Shown in pieces: positions 7,009 to 12,959 of a DNA stretch of 12,959 nt (its first letter is position 1; the number at the start of each line of letters is the position of its first letter). A program made the position numbers and the translations under genes. The DNA is from an uncultured Planctomycetaceae bacterium (GTDB lineage: Bacteria; Planctomycetota; Planctomycetia; Planctomycetales; Planctomycetaceae). Under the pieces are notes generated by a model, which saw only the letters and a program-made list of their open reading frames with translations, was not told the origin of the DNA and searched no databases. Location: positions 1 through 12,959 of the forward strand of contig CAIUHT010001419.1 in NCBI GenBank assembly GCA_903898975.1, read 5' to 3'.

Positions 7009-8559
7009 TCAGTCGCGAGTCCTTCGATAGGCCCCTGTACTCCAACCTGACAATCCCGCACTCGGAACCACTCCCTGCAATTCGTACTCGAACGGCCCCA
7101 CCCTTTGCCTGGGCGGAAAGGGGCCTTCGAGTTCAGTCCGCTGATCGAGCCGCCAGTCCGCTGGGGGAAGTCGAGCCTGCTCGGGAGCAACCAACGCCAG
7201 ACGGGGCGGTCCGTCGATGCGTTTCGAGCCAAGCCAAACCTCAAACCGGAACACCTGATCACAAAGAATTTCTATCCGGGGGTTGCCGCTCGATGATCCC
7301 GCCACAAGCAGATTCCGAACGGCGTCGGGATCTCCCCGCCCCTGTTCCATGAGACGCACGACATGTCGCCCCTGGCAGCCCAGTAAAGCCCAGAAAGCAG
7401 CCCCCGCCACGATCCGCCATCCCCCTCCGCGCGACCAGAGTTCGCCACAGGCCAGGCCGATCAGCACCAACGCACAGGTCACGCCCGGAAGAAAATACCT
7501 GGGGTAGACCTCGGCTCGTGCCTCGGCGACAAGAATGGCCCACGGGGCCAGCATCCCCGTGACCAAGGCGTATTTGACCAAAGGCTTCTCTCTCATCCAC
7601 AACAGCAGAACAGCTGCCGCACAAATCCCGGCTCCTGTTGCCGTCCCCCATTTCAACGACACGCCAGCCAAGGGTCCTCCCCAAAGGAGCGACATGGTCT
7701 GCATGACAATCAGGCTGGGAGAATAGATGTTTCCTCCGGCATTGAACGCTCGACTCAGATCGACGGCGTACAGCCAACCCAGCCAGATGCCAGCAGGGAC
7801 CGTAGTCCACAGGGCTCGGGCTCCCTGTTGACGCTCGCGGGAGTTACCCCACACAACAGCCGTGGCGGCCAGCGTCACAACTCCCGCCAGGTGACACACG
7901 AATACGGGCTGAGCCGCCAGACCCCAGCACTCCACCACGGCGATCGCAATCGCCACGCCCCACCCAGGCTGAATGGTGAGTCGCTCGCGAAGCAACCAGG
8001 CTCCAACCAGACAGGCCACCGCCAGTGAGTAGCCGCGTGCCTCCGATCCGTAGTGCACCATAAGGTAAGAGCCTCCAAGCAACGCCGCCACAAAGACTGC
8101 GGAGGGAAACGATCGCTTGTGACCTAACCGCCACCCACACCATGTGGTCAGGACCCCGGCGATCACACTGGGAATTCGGTACCACCATGCCGGCCGCTCG
8201 GGACCGAGACACCAAGCCCACAGAGTGTTCCAGTAATGGTTGTTCTCGTGGTGGATCCGGGTAAAGACGTCACTCACCGAGTTCACTTTGCCCACGATCT
8301 GGGGTCCGAGTGTCCAGGCTTCATCGAGCCATAGTGCCCCGCCAGCCGCTGCCAAACGGATCGTCCCGGCAATGATCAGCAACAGGATCAGCAGCGCTGT
8401 GCCCCGAACCGAATTGCCCCCACCAGAAACCGCAGTCTCATCTGGGGAAACCCCCGCCTGGGAACGACCGACTACCGCCGGGGAGGAAAGGTGACCCAGG
8501 GGGAGATTGTCGCCCGCTGGGCCATGACCAGCGGGCGGCTCGGGTTGGCTGGGGATCAT
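7009..8559 (-). CDS. GT-C-type polytopic glycosyltransferase (ArnT/PMT-like)
   Basis: A 516-residue membrane protein of the family 39-like GT-C group, which transfers sugars from polyprenyl-phosphate donors to proteins or lipids on the outer face of the cytoplasmic membrane. The first helix (about 53-72) is followed at once by LWLDEAWT (77-84), the place of the catalytic acidic DE pair in this group. HHENNHYW (103-110) follows in the first external loop, GSEARGYSL (171-179) comes later and PRYFLP lies at 353-358. Roughly ten hydrophobic helices fill residues 53-395, with a soluble C-terminal domain from about 400. The first 50 residues are Pro/Gly-rich and unlikely to be structured. I chose ATG 8559, which has AGGAG 11 bases upstream; a GTG at 8571 is open but overlaps that site. 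It is divergent from the FAD dehydrogenase and upstream of RNase III. Donor and acceptor are unknown; similarity to ArnT does not show lipid A as substrate. Confidence 0.85.
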   Translation of the reverse strand: MIPSQPEPPAGHGPAGDNLPLGHLSSPAVVGRSQAGVSPDETAVSGGGNSVRGTALLILLLIIAGTIRLAAAGGALWLDEAWTLGPQIVGKVNSVSDVFTRIHHENNHYWNTLWAWCLGPERPAWWYRIPSVIAGVLTTWCGWRLGHKRSFPSAVFVAALLGGSYLMVHYGSEARGYSLAVACLVGAWLLRERLTIQPGWGVAIAIAVVECWGLAAQPVFVCHLAGVVTLAATAVVWGNSRERQQGARALWTTVPAGIWLGWLYAVDLSRAFNAGGNIYSPSLIVMQTMSLLWGGPLAGVSLKWGTATGAGICAAAVLLLWMREKPLVKYALVTGMLAPWAILVAEARAEVYPRYFLPGVTCALVLIGLACGELWSRGGGWRIVAGAAFWALLGCQGRHVVRLMEQGRGDPDAVRNLLVAGSSSGNPRIEILCDQVFRFEVWLGSKRIDGPPRLALVAPEQARLPPADWRLDQRTELEGPFPPRQRVGPFEYELQGVVPSAGLSGWSTGAYRRTRD

Positions 8560-8570
8560 CGGCCAGTTCA

Positions 8571-8575
8571 CTCCT
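8571..8575 (-). promoter_or_regulatory. Ribosome binding site deciding the glycosyltransferase start
   Basis: On the minus strand this is AGGAG, 11 bases before ATG 8559. The alternative GTG start overlaps its last base and would have no ribosome site, so the ATG is preferred. Confidence 0.5.
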
Positions 8576-8726
8576 GCCCTGAGGGGGCGATTCCGGGTTT
8601 TACGAGCCCCTGGTTCACTGCACGACTCCGCTCACGCCGGCTGCTGTACCCCGGCAGCTTTATTCGACGGACGGAACGACCCAAGGGTTCTACCAATCTG
8701 TCCATCTGGAAAGTAGATTGTTGAGA

Positions 8727-10328
8727 ATGCCACTGCGTGTCACAAACATCCGGCTGCCAGTTGAGCAGCCCGAGGAGAGCCTGCCCGGGGTCATCGCCCG
8801 GCAACTGGGGGTTTTGCCAGCCGACCTGGGGTCCTGGCGAATCCTTCGAAAGAGCCTGGACGCTCGCTCCCGAGACGATCTGGAATTCGTCTACAGCACA
8901 GAGATTGAACTCCCGGGGGGGATTCCGGCTCCCGCGAGGTTCGCGACGGGAGTTCAGGTTGAGCCCTTCGATCCTCCCGCTTTTCTCGATCCCGACCCGG
9001 GTCAGCAGCCACTTCCCGAGCGCCCCGTGGTGGTCGGATCTGGCCCGGCGGGACTCCTGGCCGCCTGGTATCTTGCCCTGCGGGGATATCGCCCGCTGGT
9101 TCTTGAGCGTGGGGATGCGGTCAAGGAACGAGTTCCCGCGATCCGACAGTTCGACTCGGGAGGTGGGTTCGATTCCGAGAACAACTACCTGTTTGGAGAG
9201 GGAGGGGCCGGCGCTTTCAGCGATGGCAAGCTGACCTGTCGGATGACAGGGGCCGACGTGGACTGGGTCTTGCGACAGTTTGTCCTGTGCGGAGGCAAGC
9301 CCCAGATTGTCTACGAGCATCGACCCCACCTGGGCAGCAACCGACTGCCCCTGCTGGTGCGGAACCTGCGACGTCAGATCGAGGCCCACGGAGGGGAGTA
9401 TCGTTTTCGCTGCCGCGTCGATGATCTGGACGTGCAGGAGGGCCAGGTGCGGGGCCTGCGGACCAACCAGGGATATCTCCCGGCACAGGCCGTGGTCCTG
9501 GCGATTGGACACAGTGCCCGGGACACGTACGAACGACTGCTGGCCCGCGGGCTGCCGCTGCAGGCCAAGCCGTTCCAGATGGGACTGCGCATCGAACAGC
9601 CCCAAGAGAACGTCAACCGACATAAGTATGGCCGCCGACAGTATCTCGAACTGCTTGGTGCCGCCGACTACACGCTCGTTGCCCGCGGGCAACCCGACTT
9701 GTTCACGTTCTGCATGTGTGCGGGGGGGTGGATCATCCCCAGCGTTTCCGAAGAGGGGAAGTTCTGCACAAACGGCATGAGTAACTCCCGTCACGATACC
9801 CCCTTCGCCAACAGTGGGCTGGTCGTGACGCTTGACGCCACTCGCCTGCTCGGCCCGCACCCACTGGCTGGAGTCCAGCTCCAAAGGCAATATGAGGCCA
9901 AGGCCTTCGAGTTGGCCGGCCGTAACTATCACTGTCCGGTGCAACGGGCGCAAGACTTCGTGAACGGCAAGGCCCCGCGACGTGGCGAGCGGATCGTCAG
10001 CTCGTATCAGCGAGGGAACACCCCGCTGGACCTCGCCCAGGTGCTGCCTGATGAAGTGACGGCCGCCATGCGGGCCGGACTGCCCCAGATGGATCGCAAA
10101 TGGCGGGGTGATTTTCTTAAGGAGGCTGTGCTCGTCGGGCCCGAAATGCGAGGGAGTTCTCCCGTTCGCATCGACCGTGATTCCGAGACCCGCCAGTGTC
10201 CAGGATTCGAAGGCCTGTATCCCGTCGGCGAAGGCGCTGGTTATGCCGGGGGAATTGTCAGTGCCGCAGTCGATGGACTGCGCTCGGCAAAAGCCTTGGT
10301 GGCCCGCTACGCCCCCTCGGGTCGATAA
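8727..10328 (+). CDS. FAD-dependent dehydrogenase, COG2509 type
   Basis: A soluble flavoprotein of 533 residues. After an N-terminal domain of about 95 residues found in this uncharacterised dehydrogenase family comes the dinucleotide fold VVVGSGPAGLLAAWYLALRG (101-120) with LERG (127-130) for the FAD adenosine ribose. Then follow the FGEGGAGAFSDGKLTCR block (156-172), the CMCAGGWIIPS motif (329-339) and the C-terminal FAD site GLYPVGEGAGYAGGIVSAA (496-514). No signal peptide or membrane segment is visible, so it is cytoplasmic. The substrate is unknown. The ATG at 8727 is preferred over an in-frame TTG three codons upstream; GGAAAG lies 13 bases before it. It starts 167 bases from the divergent glycosyltransferase, so the two promoters probably share that gap. 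The paired cysteines at 329 and 331 are typical of the family, but a redox role is not shown. Confidence 0.93.
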   Translation: MPLRVTNIRLPVEQPEESLPGVIARQLGVLPADLGSWRILRKSLDARSRDDLEFVYSTEIELPGGIPAPARFATGVQVEPFDPPAFLDPDPGQQPLPERPVVVGSGPAGLLAAWYLALRGYRPLVLERGDAVKERVPAIRQFDSGGGFDSENNYLFGEGGAGAFSDGKLTCRMTGADVDWVLRQFVLCGGKPQIVYEHRPHLGSNRLPLLVRNLRRQIEAHGGEYRFRCRVDDLDVQEGQVRGLRTNQGYLPAQAVVLAIGHSARDTYERLLARGLPLQAKPFQMGLRIEQPQENVNRHKYGRRQYLELLGAADYTLVARGQPDLFTFCMCAGGWIIPSVSEEGKFCTNGMSNSRHDTPFANSGLVVTLDATRLLGPHPLAGVQLQRQYEAKAFELAGRNYHCPVQRAQDFVNGKAPRRGERIVSSYQRGNTPLDLAQVLPDEVTAAMRAGLPQMDRKWRGDFLKEAVLVGPEMRGSSPVRIDRDSETRQCPGFEGLYPVGEGAGYAGGIVSAAVDGLRSAKALVARYAPSGR

Positions 10329-10433
10329 ACCGTTCTTCCAGCCCGCCCGGCGACTCGCCCTTGCGCAACTCTCGACACCTCGGTGTGACCCGGATTCCTC
10401 CCCACACTTGCCCCAGTTCCCCCGGCCCCAACG

Positions 10434-10733
10434 ATGAGCGAATACAGCGACTACCAGAAGAAGGCCATCAAGCGTTACTACGACAACCGTGACTCGAACG
10501 ACGAACAGAAGTTCGCCGAACTGGTGACGAACCTCTACCTCTCGACCGGAAAAAAACAGGCCAAACTGTGGGAGCAGGCCGAGACCTACCTGAACCGCCT
10601 GCGGGTTCCTCCAACGCGCATCAATCATGTTCTGCAGTCCCGTGATCCGGCCTTGCTGGCCGAGATCGCGAATGAAATTGAAAAAGGGACGCTGAAGCGG
10701 GTCCCACCCCCTGCTCCCGGCTCGACCAACTGA
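10434..10733 (+). CDS. Conserved-looking 99-residue cytoplasmic protein
   Basis: I do not recognise a named domain. The protein is small and charged, with no signal peptide or membrane helix. Its N-terminal part is helical and Lys/Tyr-rich (KKAIKRYYDNRDSNDEQKFA at 9-28), followed by LVTNLYLSTGKK at 30-41, a segment with RINHVLQSRDP, and a Pro-rich tail. The pattern resembles a small protein family I associate with planctomycetes, but that is recollection, not a search. Codon use agrees with neighbouring real genes and the frame opens with ATG 105 bases after the FAD dehydrogenase stop, without a ribosome site. The gap of 188 bases to the LamG gene suggests it may close the dehydrogenase transcription unit. 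A nucleic-acid or protein-binding role is possible from its basic character, no more. Confidence 0.78.
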   Translation: MSEYSDYQKKAIKRYYDNRDSNDEQKFAELVTNLYLSTGKKQAKLWEQAETYLNRLRVPPTRINHVLQSRDPALLAEIANEIEKGTLKRVPPPAPGSTN

Positions 10734-10921
10734 CCCCGGGTCACCCTTTCGCGAAGTCCCCGAATTCACCAGCCAGCCACCACGGTCATCACCAGTGCCC
10801 CGTCCCATCTGCGCATCACTGGACCGCTCGGCGACGCTCAGCAACTGAAGGCCAGTCCTTGCCTTTCGAAGGCGAACCCCTCCGCCTGTTTCCTCGCCCA
10901 ATCCACCGCGAGTTCCCCACC

Positions 10922-11812
10922 ATGACCATTCGCAACCTGCTCTTTGTTCTCCTGGTTGGCAGCCTGCCGTTCCTCGGTGTGCTCACCCCTGCGGCACACG
11001 CTCAAGAGTCACCCGAGTGGAGTCGGGCACTGACGCTGTTTGTCCCCTTCGACGAAACGCTGGATGCCCGCTTCGCGAAGGGCGATCCTCGAATCATGAC
11101 CGCCTCTTCCATGGCGCGGACGGATGGCCGACCGGGTAACCACCGGCCCGATGCCAAGCTGCTGCCCGCCGCTGGTCGCCACGGCGGTTGCCTGCGGATC
11201 ACCGCCAACAACCCCCAGGTGATCTACTACGCTGGAGAGAAGAACATCGACTGGCGACCGGACGACTGGTCGGGCACCCTCTCGTTGTGGATGCGCCTGG
11301 ACCCACAGGTCGATCTGGCCCCGGGCTTCGCCGACCCTATCCAGATCACCGACAAGAAATGGGACGACGCCTCGCTGTTCCTGGACTTTTCGAAGGACGA
11401 AGTCCCGCGGCACTTCCGGCTTGGGATCTTCGCCGACTTCAGGTTCTGGAACCCCGACAACATTCCCTACGAAAAGCTCCCCCCTGCCCGACGCCCCATG
11501 GTGGTGGTCGAGAAACCTCCCTTCCGCAAAGAGGGCTGGACCCACGTCGTCGCCACCTGGTCGCACTACAACACAGCCAACCCCGAGGCCAAGGCTGTGC
11601 TGTATCTTGATGGCAAACCCCAGGGAACCTTGCCCGGTCGGCAGACGCTGGGTTGGAATCCTCCCAAGACGGCGATCATGCTGGCACTCAGTTACATCGG
11701 GGACCTGGACGAACTGGCCCTGTTTGATCGGGACCTGACAGCCGCCGAGGTGCGTCAGCTCTTCGAACTGCCCCACGGCTTGACCCCGGTCGCTCCGGCC
11801 GCGAGCCGCTAG
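10922..11812 (+). CDS. Secreted LamG/concanavalin-like domain protein
   Basis: A 296-residue exported protein with one LamG-type beta-sandwich, a fold that commonly binds carbohydrate or protein outside the cell. ATG 10922 was chosen because it opens a clear signal peptide (MTIRNLLFVLLVGSLPFLG at 1-19, cleavage likely after AHA at 27); an in-frame upstream extension to 10859 only adds a Pro/Arg-rich stretch. The domain spans about 35-285, with GTLSLWMRLDP (118-128), GWTHVVATWS (205-214), LYLDGKPQG (227-235) and the closing strand YIGDLDELALFDR (258-270) followed by LTAAEVRQL (272-280). Residues 180-200 form a Pro-rich insertion. The aspartates near the end often bind calcium in this fold. No catalytic domain is attached, so a binding role is likeliest; the ligand is unknown. 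It precedes tsaE by only 7 bases. Confidence 0.9.
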   Translation: MTIRNLLFVLLVGSLPFLGVLTPAAHAQESPEWSRALTLFVPFDETLDARFAKGDPRIMTASSMARTDGRPGNHRPDAKLLPAAGRHGGCLRITANNPQVIYYAGEKNIDWRPDDWSGTLSLWMRLDPQVDLAPGFADPIQITDKKWDDASLFLDFSKDEVPRHFRLGIFADFRFWNPDNIPYEKLPPARRPMVVVEKPPFRKEGWTHVVATWSHYNTANPEAKAVLYLDGKPQGTLPGRQTLGWNPPKTAIMLALSYIGDLDELALFDRDLTAAEVRQLFELPHGLTPVAPAASR

Positions 11813-11819
11813 TTTTCTC

Positions 11820-12308
11820 ATGGCCACTGCTCCCGATTCACAATTCCCCACCATCATCCTCGACAGCCAGGAGGAATCCGAGACACTCGCCCTTGGCCAA
11901 CGTCTGGCGGGGGCGTTGGAACCGGGTCTCGTCGTCGCGCTGCAGGGGAACCTGGGAGCGGGCAAAACCCGCCTGGTGAAGGGGATCGCCTCTGGGGCGG
12001 GGGTCGATCCCCGTGAGGTCACCAGCCCCACGTTTGTCCTGGTGAATGAGTATTCGGGACGCTGGCCGATTTATCACTTCGACACGTATCGACTGACATC
12101 GGGTGTCGCCTTCGCCGAGTTGGGAATCGACGAATACTTCGCCGGGGATGGCATCTCCCTGGTTGAGTGGGCCGACCGTGTCCCCGACTGGCTTCCTCCC
12201 GATCGCCTCGAAGTCACGATCGAAGTGACTGGTGAACAGACCCGGCGACTGACCATCCGCGGCTTGGGCCCCCGCGCCGCCGAAGTTGTACGCCGCCTGA
12301 ATTCCTGA
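11820..12308 (+). CDS. tsaE: TsaE, ATPase of tRNA t6A synthesis
   Basis: TsaE (YjeE) is a small P-loop ATPase that works with TsaB and TsaD to place N6-threonylcarbamoyl on A37 of tRNAs reading ANN codons. The 162 residues match the family's usual length. Visible are Walker A GNLGAGKT (43-50), the switch-like TSPTFVLVNEY (68-78), HFDTYRL (86-92), LGIDEYF (101-107) and the Walker B-like LVEWADR (114-120). The C-terminal strand region, about 128-148, is typical. No TsaB or TsaD gene is in the window. ATG 11820 follows the LamG stop by seven bases, so translation may be coupled, though the pair has no obvious functional link. No terminator is visible directly after it. Confidence 0.96.
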   Translation: MATAPDSQFPTIILDSQEESETLALGQRLAGALEPGLVVALQGNLGAGKTRLVKGIASGAGVDPREVTSPTFVLVNEYSGRWPIYHFDTYRLTSGVAFAELGIDEYFAGDGISLVEWADRVPDWLPPDRLEVTIEVTGEQTRRLTIRGLGPRAAEVVRRLNS

Positions 12309-12751
12309 CATCTCAAGGACGATCCCCTTCCCTCCGCTTGAGAATTGCCCGGAGCGAATCCCCGCCAGTTAAAAATCGCGCACATCACGGGTTGTGATGA
12401 CTGGTCGATGGGTGCGGCGGCCAGACGCGGACTTGATTGTCGACTGTTCCAGGAAACGCATCTGTGGGCCGGAAGGTTCACAGAGAAATCGAGCCTCGTC
12501 GTTTTTTCCAGGCCCGGCTGCCAGTCGCTCGCCAGTGACCGATCAACCTCACAACTGGAACACCTGGGACTCACCGCCTCCCGCGTGAATCGCCTCGTGA
12601 GAGCCCACCTTTCCAATTCCCTGCAAGAGGGGATTTCGATCAGCGTTGATGCCTGGCCCGGGAACAGGCCTGGCACCGACACCCGCAGCGCAATAAAAAC
12701 CCCTGATTCAATCACTTGAATCAGGGGTTTCGTCCGTCATGGAACACGCTG
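12309..12751. other. Intergenic region between converging tsaE and SPFH genes
   Basis: About 390 bases before the terminator hold nothing I can identify. The frames present overlap on both strands; the longest plus-strand one starts with TTG and ends inside the terminator hairpin, and the longest minus-strand one runs antisense into tsaE. No tRNA-like fold or repeat array was seen. The right end carries the terminator described separately. Confidence 0.5.
12691..12730 (-). terminator. Intrinsic terminator of the SPFH gene
   Basis: AAACCCCTGATTCA (12697-12710) pairs perfectly with TGAATCAGGGGTTT (12717-12730), a 14-bp stem with a 6-base loop. Read on the minus strand the stem runs into TTTTTATTG, so it serves the SPFH gene, whose stop is 21 bases upstream. 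On the plus strand only three T end the stem, so it may also stop tsaE transcription, but weakly. Confidence 0.9.
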
Positions 12752-12959
12752 TCACAGCATGTTGGTCACCCGCTCGACCAGGCCTTTGTCGGCCAGGAGG
12801 ACTTTCAGCTCGCCCGTTGAGGCGATCTTTTCCAGAACCTCCAGCTCCCGCAGCCGCATGAGTGTCGGGTTCTCCATCAGCAGCTTGGCCGTATTGGCCT
12901 GGCTGCGGATGGCGGCCGTCTCCTCGCGTCGGGCGATCAGGTTGGCCTCGGCCAGTTTC
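12752..12959 (-). CDS. SPFH/Band 7 (slipin/prohibitin-like) protein, C-terminal part
   Basis: The last 68 codons of a gene that begins beyond the right edge, ending TGA at 12752-12754. The sequence starts KLAEANLIARREETAAIRSQ, an alanine- and charge-rich coiled-coil tail, continues NTAKLLMENPTLMRLRELE, and ends with LEKIASTGELKVLLADKG and VERVTNML. This alternation is the usual C-terminus of SPFH-domain proteins, membrane-associated oligomers thought to organise membrane microdomains or regulate proteases. The N-terminal membrane anchor and the SPFH domain itself are outside the window, so the subfamily cannot be set. The gene is closed by the 14-bp terminator hairpin 21 bases downstream. Confidence 0.85.
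   Translation of the reverse strand, partial: KLAEANLIARREETAAIRSQANTAKLLMENPTLMRLRELEVLEKIASTGELKVLLADKGLVERVTNML

Noticed and set aside
8568..10901. A 777-codon open frame on the minus strand
   Set aside because: It lies antisense to the FAD dehydrogenase and the 99-residue protein, both of which have strong family or codon support. Its product shows no recognisable domain, and long antisense frames are expected opposite GC-rich genes.
11009..12031. A 340-codon minus-strand frame across the LamG and tsaE genes
   Set aside because: It is antisense to two well-supported genes and has no recognisable motif.
12074..12715. A 213-codon minus-strand frame from the right intergenic region into tsaE
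   Set aside because: It begins inside the terminator hairpin, overlaps tsaE antisense, and has no domain or ribosome site.
12345..12719. A 124-codon plus-strand frame after tsaE
   Set aside because: It starts with TTG, lacks a ribosome site, gives a low-complexity product and ends inside the terminator hairpin.

Overview
The window looks like chromosome from a planctomycete, probably the Planctomycetaceae/Planctomycetales. Four things suggest this: a very large exported protein whose N-terminus carries a LESRALLA motif (a variant of the planctomycete 'LEPR' export motif), a DUF3467 protein, small secreted and cytoplasmic proteins of a planctomycete type, and a LamG-fold secreted protein. The DNA is GC-rich, and intergenic gaps are wide and mostly lack strong Shine-Dalgarno sites. 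Species cannot be named from sequence alone.

Left part (1-3046): the 5' 702 codons of a giant surface or secreted protein on the minus strand run off the left edge. Behind its start lie about 940 bases with no gene I can support, only a few short inverted repeats. Middle left (3047-5984, plus strand): a small Cys/Gly-rich secreted protein and a DUF3467 protein form a likely two-gene unit closed by a strong intrinsic terminator. A short SecA-like ATPase follows immediately; it keeps the motor but lacks most of the C-terminal third of canonical SecA.

Middle (6171-8559, minus strand): a polytopic GT-C-type glycosyltransferase and, downstream of it, RNase III. RNase III probably has its own promoter just after the glycosyltransferase stop. 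Its nuclease domain has Ala in place of one of the usual metal-binding Asp residues.

Right part (8727-12308, plus strand): an FAD-dependent dehydrogenase of the COG2509 type, divergent from the glycosyltransferase; a 99-residue conserved-looking basic protein; a secreted LamG/concanavalin-like protein; and TsaE, the ATPase for tRNA t6A synthesis, only 7 bases after the LamG gene. At the right edge the C-terminal 68 codons of an SPFH/Band 7 (slipin-like) protein enter on the minus strand, closed by a perfect 14-bp terminator hairpin.

The window is mostly ordinary housekeeping plus planctomycete-specific export and surface genes. I see no CRISPR array, tRNA, rRNA, insertion sequence or prophage, and no convincing new multi-gene system. 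The two observations most worth following are the truncated SecA-like motor and the RNase III with the altered active site.
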